The translations under genes and the position numbers were made by a program. Positions 1 through 7,778 of a stretch of 14,524 nucleotides of DNA are shown in pieces. Position 1 is the stretch's first letter. Every line of letters begins with the position of its first letter. Below the pieces are notes generated by a model. That model was not told where the DNA came from. It made no database searches and was given only the letters and a program-made list of their open reading frames with translations. The DNA is from an uncultured Elusimicrobia bacterium. Its GTDB lineage: Bacteria > Elusimicrobiota > Endomicrobiia > Endomicrobiales > Endomicrobiaceae. The stretch covers positions 1 through 14,524 of the forward strand of contig ONUQ01000046.1 in assembly GCA_900321055.1 (NCBI GenBank), in the 5' to 3' direction.

Positions 1-145
1 GTGGAAATATAAAAAAATTTTTATTTTCTTCTGCAATTTGTTTTATACTTTTTCCGGAAATATAAAGTAAATCATCTATATTATCAACTTTTTTGTTGAT
101 AATATCCGATATTTTTTTATTTTGACAATTATCTTTTATTTTCAT
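1..145 (-). CDS. McrC-like restriction subunit, N-terminal fragment (cut by window edge)
   Basis: An open frame of 48 codons starts at an ATG at 145 and runs off the window edge without a stop. It starts 14 bases after the mcrB-like stop codon, in the same direction, as expected of an mcrB-mcrC operon. The visible part begins MKIKDN and ends in a short hydrophobic FFIFP stretch. This resembles the start of one branch of McrC-like proteins, in which a beta strand with a Phe-Pro comes before the main domain. McrC normally supplies the PD-(D/E)XK nuclease that the McrB GTPase ring drives, but no catalytic residue lies within the window. The ribosome binding site is weak (AGAGAAAA, overlapping the end of mcrB), so translational coupling is likely. 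The call rests mostly on gene order; another McrB partner is possible. Confidence 0.5.
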   Translation of the reverse strand, partial: MKIKDNCQNKKISDIINKKVDNIDDLLYISGKSIKQIAEENKNFFIFP

Positions 146-159
146 TGCTTTGTTTTCTC

Positions 160-2340
160 TTATTCTTCTGTTTTTGATTCTTTGTTATCATAAGCAGATT
201 TTAAATCTTTTATTTTATCTTCAAAATTTTCTGTTCCTCTTAAATATTCTTTCAATAAAGGCTCAAGATGTAATTCCCAAAGTTTATAAAAATTATTATC
301 ATAATCTTTAAGATGTAAAAAGTATGCAGGTCCTATATGATAAGATGAATTTAAACCTTCAATTTTTTCTATTTTAACATTAAGTTTTTGTATTTTATCT
401 ATAGCTTTCTTTTTAGTTGTTTCATCTAATTTATTAAGCATATCAATATTATCAGTTGCTTTAATTTCTTTCCATACAAAACGGCGACGAATAGCGAAGT
501 CAAAACTTTCCACACTTCTATCTATATCATTCATTGTTCCTATTATATACACATTGTTTGGAACATAAAATCCGTCTTTAAATATATCATTATCATCTTG
601 TATTAAATTATTATATTGTGTTTTTATTTTATGTTCTTCTCCTCTATAATTTGATTCTATGCAGTAAAATAATTCTCCGAATATTTTAGAAATATCGCCT
701 CTATTTATCTCGTCTATTATAAACACATACTTGTTTTCTTTATCTTTAGCGGCTCTCTCACAAAAATTCTTAAAAATACCATTAGTTCGTTCAAAATGAA
801 TATTTTGTTCACTATCTTTAGGTGATACAGGTCTTAAACCTTCAACAAAATCTGTATAATCATAAGATGGATGAAACTGAATAAATTCAACTTTATCGTT
901 AATATGGGTGTATAAAATATTCATAAATTCATAAACTGTTATATTTTCATTTATTTTTTTTATTTCATTTTTATAATAATTATTTATTTCTTTATTAATA
1001 TAGAAATAGTTATTTTTATATTTTTTATCTTTCATTTTGATATCCAACATAGAAACAATTACTTTCATATGAGCTTGAGAATATATAGGAAACCAGTCAT
1101 CAGGAAAATATGTATTTAAAACTTTTAATATAAAACCTTTGCTAAATTGATTTTTTGATAATTCTTCAATTTTCTCTTCAGCTTTATCTAAACCACCGAT
1201 ATTAACAATTTCTTGTAAAGATTCTGTAATTCCCTTAATATATTGTTCAGCATTATCTATAACATTTTTATCCTTATCTAAGTATTTTTTCTGTTCTTTA
1301 TTAAAATATATGCCGTAAGAACGAGAACCATAACCACCCGGATGATATTTACCAAGTTCCTCTAAATTTCTTTCTAACCACCAACAAAAATTTTCATGAT
1401 TTCCATCACCGATACAATATTTTTTTAAATCAAGCTCTTTTATTTTGTCCTTGTTAAATTTATCAAGAAATTTTTTTCTTTTCTCTTTTATTATATTCCT
1501 TTGATATTCTATTTCAGTTTTTTTATCATTATCCGGAAATTTCTTAACTTCTTCTTTTAGTATATTTTCCAGTTCTTTACTGGAATTATAATTTACTATT
1601 TTTCCTATTACTTCATTTGCTATCTGTTTGGCTAAATAAGTTTTACCTGTTCCGGGTGCACCGGTTAAAATAAGATTTTTTTTTGCATCTAATAATTCTA
1701 TTAATTCATTTAAATTTTTCATATTCTTTTTCTCCGATAAAAGTTTATTAAAATTTTCATTTGCTTCTTCTGCTTGTTTTTCTAAATTATTTTTTATATT
1801 TTCCAATTTTTGATTAGTTTCATAATCAAAATCATTAGGATTGAAATTATTATTTTTTTTATAGTGTTCCCAATTCTCATTTATATATTTGCCAAAATTT
1901 TCCAAATTACAATTTTCAATTCCACAAACCCCTTGTCCTCCTTGTTCTTGTAAATTTGGAACTTTACAAAAATCTTCCCAATTAATCCATTTCACAGGAT
2001 ATAAACAATTTTTATAATTTTTAAATTTATCATCAAAATAATATTCAAATTTTTCCGGAATTTCACATATTCCTTTAACACTATTGCCTTCAAAAGCAAG
2101 GATAATATCTTTAGATTTAATCTCAAACATTTTATTTATTGTATTTTGAAAACCTTTCTTACTTTTAAAAATTTTTTTCATATCTTCTATAGCAGATTGA
2201 TATTTTTTTTCATATCTACAAAAAGATGTATCAAAAGGTATATCGTCTAAATATGTCCACCCTTGAGAAACGACTTTATTTTCTTTTAATTCTTCATAAG
2301 AAGAATTATTTTTATCTATTCCTATCTTATATATTGTCAT
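160..2340 (-). CDS. McrB-like AAA+ GTPase with EVE/PUA-like N-terminus and large insertion
   Basis: The product is 726 residues, longer than the 459-residue E. coli McrB. Residues 1 to about 125 look like an EVE/PUA-type reader domain (DIILAFEGNSVKG, then YPVKWINW), a fold that binds modified bases in other McrB relatives. The AAA+ core shows Walker A GAPGTGKT (227-234), FHPSYDYTDFVEGLRP (489-504), Walker B VFIIDEINRG (539-548), the McrB signature MNDIDRS (603-609) and FAIRRRF (615-621). About 235 residues (250-486) are inserted between Walker A and the FHPSYDY strand, including a GGYGSRSYGIYF segment and FPDDWFPIYSQ. The start at 2340 has a good ribosome binding site (AGAGGAAA). The expected role is a GTP-driven ring that recognises modified or foreign DNA and works with the nuclease subunit encoded just downstream. 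A candidate -10 (TATAAT, 2374-2379) lies upstream, but no clear -35 is visible. Confidence 0.88.
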   Translation of the reverse strand: MTIYKIGIDKNNSSYEELKENKVVSQGWTYLDDIPFDTSFCRYEKKYQSAIEDMKKIFKSKKGFQNTINKMFEIKSKDIILAFEGNSVKGICEIPEKFEYYFDDKFKNYKNCLYPVKWINWEDFCKVPNLQEQGGQGVCGIENCNLENFGKYINENWEHYKKNNNFNPNDFDYETNQKLENIKNNLEKQAEEANENFNKLLSEKKNMKNLNELIELLDAKKNLILTGAPGTGKTYLAKQIANEVIGKIVNYNSSKELENILKEEVKKFPDNDKKTEIEYQRNIIKEKRKKFLDKFNKDKIKELDLKKYCIGDGNHENFCWWLERNLEELGKYHPGGYGSRSYGIYFNKEQKKYLDKDKNVIDNAEQYIKGITESLQEIVNIGGLDKAEEKIEELSKNQFSKGFILKVLNTYFPDDWFPIYSQAHMKVIVSMLDIKMKDKKYKNNYFYINKEINNYYKNEIKKINENITVYEFMNILYTHINDKVEFIQFHPSYDYTDFVEGLRPVSPKDSEQNIHFERTNGIFKNFCERAAKDKENKYVFIIDEINRGDISKIFGELFYCIESNYRGEEHKIKTQYNNLIQDDNDIFKDGFYVPNNVYIIGTMNDIDRSVESFDFAIRRRFVWKEIKATDNIDMLNKLDETTKKKAIDKIQKLNVKIEKIEGLNSSYHIGPAYFLHLKDYDNNFYKLWELHLEPLLKEYLRGTENFEDKIKDLKSAYDNKESKTEE

Positions 2341-2670
2341 TTATTTCCTCTTTATATGATATTTCACTTATATATTATATATAATTTTTTTCTTTCATTA
2401 AAATTTTTGTCTTTTCCTTTTTTATTTTCATTCATTGTTTTTATAAAAATTACATTAATAACATTGTATAAAATTATCCAGACAACAGGGTGTCTTGAAA
2501 AATTACCGGAAACAAGAAGAAATAAAAAAAACATTGAATCAATATTTTGATGTTATATACTATATTTTTTTATCTGTTTAAGCCATAAGAAGTTGTGCAG
2601 AAGGTAAATATATTTTTTCAATCCCTATTAATTAGGTAAACAATAATAAAAGACGAAACAAACATAATCG
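2341..2670. other. Intergenic gap between chaperone operon and mcrB-like gene
   Basis: These 330 bases hold no convincing gene. Reading the minus strand from the AAA gene towards mcrB, there is no strong intrinsic terminator, only a 4-bp CCTA/TAGG hairpin near 2624-2636 without a proper T-run. A TATAAT on the minus strand (2374-2379) may be the -10 of an mcrB promoter. Just downstream of it is AAGTGAAATAT (minus strand, 2359-2369), which also occurs in a palindrome at 10966-10981. On the plus strand, about 23 codons ending at 2550 look more protein-like than the rest (QTTGCLEKLPETRRNKKN) and could be the remnant of a transposase start, but this is weak. The chaperone transcript may read through into mcrBC. 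Confidence 0.4.
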
Positions 2671-3717
2671 TTAATTATTTTTAAAACCGATTTTAGAAGT
2701 ATTATTTGAAATAGAAGACGGTGTTTTACTAAGAACTTGTTTAACTATTTCTGTTGTTACAAATTTAAGCTGTTTATTTATTGCTATTCTTGCCGATTCG
2801 TTTACAATATATTCAATATCTGAATTTGAATAATTATCCGTAATTTTTGATAATAAATCAAAATCTATATTTTCACATGGCATTTTTGATAAATAAAATT
2901 GAAACAATGCTTTTCTTGTTTCAATATCAGGAGGATTTACTTTTATTTTTTTATCAAATCTGCCCGGTCTTAAAATAGCTTCATCTACTAATTCTATTTG
3001 ATTTGTGGCACCTATTACCAGTATATTTTTTTTACCTGCATCATTTAAATTAATAAGAAATTCATTGACTTCTTCAACTTTATATTGATGTCCGTTTAAA
3101 TTTCGTCTACTTGGCATTAAGCCTTCTAATTCATCAATAAAAACGATTGCAGGTGTATTTTTGCCGGCTTTTTTAAATACTTTTGATATTTTACCTACAG
3201 TTTCGTGTATATATGGTGAAGCTATATCCGAATGTTGTAATTCAAAAAAATTATAGTTTATTTCTTCTGCAAGCTTTTTTACTATATATGTTTTACCACA
3301 ACCTTGTGGTCCATATAACAGTATCCCGTTGGGTATTGTCAGATTAAATTTAGCATATTCTTCTTTTTTTGTTATCGGATATACAACATCTTCACGGAGT
3401 TCTTTTTTTAATTCTTGCATACCTGCAACTGCATCAAAACCTTGTAATTTTGTTAGTTTGTCAAAAAGTTGTTCAACATTATCACTATAATTGACATTTG
3501 AAACAAACAAATTATAAGTTTTATCACCTATCTTCATATTAAAAATATTATATTTATCTTTTTTAGAAGGACTTATATCAATATCACTTTGTAGTATTAT
3601 ATTAAGAAATTTTTCATTTGATAATTCATAGATTTCAACATCTTTATTATTAAAAATTCTCTTAATAATTTCAGTGTTTTTTATACTATATGCATTAGGC
3701 AGTAATGGTTTCTTCAT
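2671..3717 (-). CDS. Single-ring Cdc48/FtsH-type AAA+ ATPase of the chaperone operon
   Basis: This 348-residue protein has an N-terminal region of about 90 residues that I do not recognise, then one classic AAA module. It shows Walker A GPQGCGKT (136-143), a likely pore loop around SPYIHETVG (167-175, with Tyr169 as candidate aromatic), Walker B IVFIDE (191-196), sensor 1 GATN (236-239) and the arginine-finger region ILRPGRFD (248-255). The small helical lid follows to about 325. There is no HEXXH, so it is not an FtsH protease, and no second ring as in Cdc48 or ClpB. The expected role is ATP-driven threading or remodelling of clients. It starts 3 bases after the J-like gene, with GGGGGA as ribosome binding site inside that gene's end. 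Its place after the GrpE-like, Hsp70-like and J-like genes suggests it replaces ClpB as the unfoldase partner. Family is certain; client and partner are inferred. Confidence 0.85.
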   Translation of the reverse strand: MKKPLLPNAYSIKNTEIIKRIFNNKDVEIYELSNEKFLNIILQSDIDISPSKKDKYNIFNMKIGDKTYNLFVSNVNYSDNVEQLFDKLTKLQGFDAVAGMQELKKELREDVVYPITKKEEYAKFNLTIPNGILLYGPQGCGKTYIVKKLAEEINYNFFELQHSDIASPYIHETVGKISKVFKKAGKNTPAIVFIDELEGLMPSRRNLNGHQYKVEEVNEFLINLNDAGKKNILVIGATNQIELVDEAILRPGRFDKKIKVNPPDIETRKALFQFYLSKMPCENIDFDLLSKITDNYSNSDIEYIVNESARIAINKQLKFVTTEIVKQVLSKTPSSISNNTSKIGFKNN

Positions 3718-3720
3718 TCT

Positions 3721-5286
3721 TTATTTTCCCCCAAAAACAATAAACAAGAAAAAAACAATCACCGTTACCAAACATCCGACATTACCGATAATTTTACTAA
3801 AATAATTATTTCTGCTAAGTACATTTAATTGGTTTATATCTTTATTTATTTTTTCTTTTACTTCGGCATTAGATATAATAGCATAAGCAAATTCTAATAA
3901 CTTAAACGAAAAATCTACATCTCTCTGCAGATTATAAAAATTTATAGATGTATTTCTGGCAACAATTGATATTCTGTCTCTAAACTGTCTTGCTATGGAA
4001 CTTTCATACATTCCAAATTTCTTGAGTTTTGTCATTTCTTGTTTTATTTTTTCCATACATATATTTAATGTTTTTTTTGACTCTATCGGCATAACTCGTA
4101 TACTATCTGATGTTATAGTTTTTAATATTGCTATTTGATCTTTAATACTTTCATATAGTTGCAATTCTTCTTCTTTTCTCTTTACTAATTCTAAATACTT
4201 TCTATCATCTAACAATTTGATTTTAAGATTCTCTGTAGCTACCACTTCTATACAGAAATTCAATAAATACATTGCTGAATTTACATCTTGTATATTATTA
4301 AACAAATCTACACTATGCTCCCTAACCGTGTTAGCTATAGTATCTCTCAATATTTTTGTTTTAGAACTTTCATAAAAACCAAACTCTTTTAATTTGTTTA
4401 ACTCATATCTTACATTACTAAAAAAGTCATCTATAATTTTCTTTTTTTGTTCATCAAATATACCATTTTCCGATATATTCATTTTCTTTAATATATTTAT
4501 TTGTTTATCTATTTCTATATATATATTATCTATTTGTCGCAAATTTAAGTTTGTATTTTGTAAATCAAATTCCGTGATATATTTTTTTAAAATATATTCT
4601 CCATTAATAAAAGTATCGGACATATCGGAATATATATATAGTAATTCTTGCTTTAAATTCTCTTTTAAATTTTTATATACATCATCAGCAATACCTATTT
4701 CATCATAAAACTTATACAGTTTTATAAAATCATTCAAATATTGTTCACTGTCCGATAATATTGTTTTCCATAATGAAATACTTGTTTCCACTATTGATGT
4801 AACATCTTTTAAATGTTCTTCATCAAAACTTACAAAAACATCTCTTTTACAGTCTTCTTCCTGTTTTTCTTTAATTCTCTTTTCTATATTCTTTTTAACG
4901 GTAAGTAATATAAGCAACATTATTGCCGTATTTTTTTTGACATTTAATGAATTTTTATCAAATTTATTATAATAATCCATTATGGTGTCATAAGTGAGAT
5001 TTTCTTCAATATTTATTACAAAATTTTTTTCTGTTTCCGAATCAATAAATACTCTAAAGAAAAAATGAATAATATTTATTTTTGGATTTAATATTTCGTT
5101 GCTTGCGGTTTTGATTTGTTTCTCTGTTCTGGCAGAATACAAATTGAAATCAAACGGATATTTCGGTTGCTCATCAATCTGCAAATATCTGTTTATTTCT
5201 TTTGTATTTTTTATTATCTGCTTAGTTGATGCATCGGGCAATATTCCTAATAAACCATAATAATTATTTTCAATAATATTTTTCAT
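3721..5286 (-). CDS. Tail-anchored J-domain-like protein lacking HPD, with duplicated helical module
   Basis: The product has 521 residues. Residues 8-80 resemble a J-domain-type co-chaperone start (NYYGLLGILPDAS, a basic helix, then a helix followed by LNPKINIIHFFFRV, as in dp..R..h..FWF patterns). No His-Pro-Asp is present; the loop reads around LQIDEQPKYPFDF. The middle is helical and charged. Two related blocks of about 80 residues occur at 285-364 and 406-486, offset by 122 residues and recognisable by ELNKLKEFGFYESS and EMTKLKKFGMYESS. Residues 499-518 form a hydrophobic segment at the extreme C-terminus, so the protein is probably tail-anchored with the bulk in the cytoplasm. The ATG at 5284-5286 overlaps the Hsp70 stop (ATGA), so translation is coupled. 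The likely role is to present clients to the neighbouring Hsp70 at the membrane. The J-like call is based on pattern and context; it could be another helical adaptor. Confidence 0.65.
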   Translation of the reverse strand: MKNIIENNYYGLLGILPDASTKQIIKNTKEINRYLQIDEQPKYPFDFNLYSARTEKQIKTASNEILNPKINIIHFFFRVFIDSETEKNFVINIEENLTYDTIMDYYNKFDKNSLNVKKNTAIMLLILLTVKKNIEKRIKEKQEEDCKRDVFVSFDEEHLKDVTSIVETSISLWKTILSDSEQYLNDFIKLYKFYDEIGIADDVYKNLKENLKQELLYIYSDMSDTFINGEYILKKYITEFDLQNTNLNLRQIDNIYIEIDKQINILKKMNISENGIFDEQKKKIIDDFFSNVRYELNKLKEFGFYESSKTKILRDTIANTVREHSVDLFNNIQDVNSAMYLLNFCIEVVATENLKIKLLDDRKYLELVKRKEEELQLYESIKDQIAILKTITSDSIRVMPIESKKTLNICMEKIKQEMTKLKKFGMYESSIARQFRDRISIVARNTSINFYNLQRDVDFSFKLLEFAYAIISNAEVKEKINKDINQLNVLSRNNYFSKIIGNVGCLVTVIVFFLFIVFGGK

Positions 5287-7778
5287 TGTTTTGTTATACC
5301 GGGTATTTTATTTTCTATTATACCTTGTTCTTCTTTAGGTAATAAATTATAACAATTATGAACACATTGTTGCAAAGTCTCAATATCATCTTCTTTAAAT
5401 GCTTCATATCCCTGTTCAATATATTTCATAGCTTCCGGATTTGTAGAAATTTCTTTCTTTTTACTTAAATCCTGCAATATTGATAGCCAAGCATATTTGT
5501 TTGAAAGCAAAACAGTTTGTCCTAATTCTCTCAAACTTTCTATTACATTTGATAAAGAGATTCTATCATTATTCTCTATAGCCTTTAAACCATCATTTTT
5601 TAATGATGTATATCTATCCTTAAATGTTTGTTTTTCTTTTTCTTGTGATATTTGTTCAATAAATTTATATATATCCGTGCACATTGTATTAAACTGTTTT
5701 TGCATAACTTCCAAACTTCTGTTTTTTTCTAAATTATCAATTTCTGTCTGCAATTTTTTTATTTCAACATTTGTTTTTCTTTTTTCATCATTGTCATTTT
5801 TTGAATTTTGTATTGATTGTTTTAAATCGTTTATTCTTTCAACAAACTTTTCTTTTTCCTCATCGGAACACACTTCTTTTAATTTTTTAAACCTGTTTTC
5901 TTCTTTTAATACATTATTGTTCATTTCCGATACGGAAATTTCTTCATCGTAAGCAGTTGCTCTAATATTAAGAGTTTTATCCATTATCGGAATATATGCT
6001 TCTAAAGTTAAATTTCTTGAAGAGTCTATTTTTATCATTACATCAATATCACTACCTTTTGGCAAATCGTAATCTAATTTTTCTCCAGTTAAAGCTAATT
6101 CGCAAACAAAAACATTTCTACTTGGATTTTCAGATTCTCCTTCATATACAGTAATAGGCAAACAATTTTCAGTAGAACCTTTTTTTAACAATTTTGTAGT
6201 TTTATAATTTCTTGTTTCTGATAACGGAATTATTGAATTTTTATTAAAAAATATATCAAATTTTTCTTGTTCTGTTCCATTTATAATATCTTTATCTAAA
6301 TATGAAATTCCTATTGAATGAGGTATAGGTGTTCCTGATATTGTCAAACCATGTGTAATATTAAAACTATCCGTAGATAAAGAAAGTGTTGTTCCATCTT
6401 TATCAAACAAATAAATCCAATATACATTTAACATATTAGGTTTAATGTTGATATTAGCAACAAATTTTCCATTGTTAATTTTTATTTTTCCCGTATTAAA
6501 AGTATTATCTTCACTTTGAATTTGTATAAAGTAGTCTTCTTCTTTATCTTTTAATTTTGCAATAAGACCTGTTATTAATTGATTTTCTTCACCGGTTAAC
6601 GAATCATAATTTAACTGTATTTCATAAGTATTAGAGTCTATTTCTTTAACTTTTTGAAATTCTTGAGGAATGTTTTGACTTATGGCAAAAATACAAGCTC
6701 CTCTTGATACTGCAGTCAACGGATCGCTTGAAGTATCAACTTTAATGTTTAATTCTTTTTCAAGAGTAGTTCTTATAAATGGCAATTGTGTAGGTCCGCC
6801 TACAAATATTATTTTGTTTACAGAACTATTTTCTACTCCAGCATCTGATATGGTTTTTCTACATAGTTCAATAGTTCTTGTTAATAAATCTTTCATTAAA
6901 TTTGCAAGTTGAGATTGAGAGATATTTATATTTTCATAAATATCATTATCATCTATTTTTAAATCTATCTCTATAGTAGTAGTTTCCATACCGGACAGTT
7001 GAATTTTTGCCTGTTCCGCAAAATATTTCAATTTTGCAAATTCTAAAGAGTATTTTTCATTACTTCTTTCAAAATTGGTTAAATTATATTTATCTTTTAA
7101 AAAAGGAACTATCAATTTATTTACTATTAAATTATCTATATCTTTTCCGCCTAAAAAATTATCTCCGTTATGACTTAATATTGATAAATTTTTATCTTTG
7201 GAAGATATTAATGCTGAATCAAATGTTCCTCCGCCAAAATCATAAACTAACCAAACTTCAGAACCGCTTTCCGTATTTGCAAATCCATAAGATATAGCTG
7301 CTGCTATCGGTTCCTGCAATAATACAACATACTCAAACCCGGCTAAAATTCCTGCTCTTTTTGTTGCTTCAGCTTGTAATGTTGAAAAATATGCGGGAAT
7401 TGTAATAACTGCGGCATTCGTATTTATATCTTGTTTTTTTCTTACTGCATCTTGTTTTAATGCCGATAAAATTTTTGATGATATTTCTTCTGCATTATAA
7501 CTTTTATCTATTCTTGGGAAATATATTGTATCGGATGTTCCCATTAACCTTTTTATTTCCGGTTTATTGTTTAGTATTTCATCCTTATTAGAATCTTTAA
7601 AATACCTATTATACGGATTTCTGCCTACTTCTTCGTTTTTTGCTTTATTTACTCCAAAAACAGACGGAGTGAACTCAGAACCGAATGTATTTTTTACTAC
7701 TTCAACTTTACCGTTATTAAAAATTGATATTTCAGAATTTGTTGTTCCTAAATCTATACCTATTTCAATATTTTTCAT
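5283..7778 (-). CDS. Divergent Hsp70 (DnaK-like) chaperone with extra beta domain
   Basis: An 831-residue Hsp70-family protein, against 638 for E. coli DnaK. The ATPase domain (about 1-375) is complete: IDLGTTNS (8-15, Asp9), IKRLMG (Lys76, matching DnaK Lys70), IPAYF (127-131), EPIAAA (Glu156), VYDFGGGTFD (178-187, Asp180 and Thr185) and GGPTQLPFI (327-335). The normal DVLLLD linker is not visible. A segment that looks like an added beta domain (about 380-478) comes first, then a substrate-binding-type beta domain (about 483-605) and a long helical, charged C-terminus (about 615-831). In DnaK the residue four before the catalytic Glu is Arg167, which contacts HPD; here it is Val152. The ATG follows AGGAGA and overlaps the GrpE-like stop by 4 bases. 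ATP hydrolysis is likely; clients are unknown. It is not the housekeeping DnaK, judging by architecture and neighbours. Confidence 0.92.
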   Translation of the reverse strand: MKNIEIGIDLGTTNSEISIFNNGKVEVVKNTFGSEFTPSVFGVNKAKNEEVGRNPYNRYFKDSNKDEILNNKPEIKRLMGTSDTIYFPRIDKSYNAEEISSKILSALKQDAVRKKQDINTNAAVITIPAYFSTLQAEATKRAGILAGFEYVVLLQEPIAAAISYGFANTESGSEVWLVYDFGGGTFDSALISSKDKNLSILSHNGDNFLGGKDIDNLIVNKLIVPFLKDKYNLTNFERSNEKYSLEFAKLKYFAEQAKIQLSGMETTTIEIDLKIDDNDIYENINISQSQLANLMKDLLTRTIELCRKTISDAGVENSSVNKIIFVGGPTQLPFIRTTLEKELNIKVDTSSDPLTAVSRGACIFAISQNIPQEFQKVKEIDSNTYEIQLNYDSLTGEENQLITGLIAKLKDKEEDYFIQIQSEDNTFNTGKIKINNGKFVANINIKPNMLNVYWIYLFDKDGTTLSLSTDSFNITHGLTISGTPIPHSIGISYLDKDIINGTEQEKFDIFFNKNSIIPLSETRNYKTTKLLKKGSTENCLPITVYEGESENPSRNVFVCELALTGEKLDYDLPKGSDIDVMIKIDSSRNLTLEAYIPIMDKTLNIRATAYDEEISVSEMNNNVLKEENRFKKLKEVCSDEEKEKFVERINDLKQSIQNSKNDNDEKRKTNVEIKKLQTEIDNLEKNRSLEVMQKQFNTMCTDIYKFIEQISQEKEKQTFKDRYTSLKNDGLKAIENNDRISLSNVIESLRELGQTVLLSNKYAWLSILQDLSKKKEISTNPEAMKYIEQGYEAFKEDDIETLQQCVHNCYNLLPKEEQGIIENKIPGITKQ

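Noticed and set aside
78..105. 11-bp perfect inverted repeat (ATATTATCAAC / GTTGATAATAT) with a T6 loop
   Set aside because: It lies within the mcrC-like coding sequence, where it encodes a plausible protein stretch; most likely chance in AT-rich DNA.
2356..2550. Plus-strand 64-codon frame with a hydrophobic start and a LEKLPETRRNKKN tail
   Set aside because: No ribosome binding site, and the first half is translated poly-T/A sequence. The tail might be a transposase remnant, but I could not match it firmly to a family.
5497..5952. Plus-strand 151-codon frame rich in Ser, Phe and Cys
   Set aside because: It is the antisense shadow of the Lys/Glu-rich helical C-terminus of the Hsp70 and has no features of its own; the same holds for the other plus-strand frames within 4394-8403.
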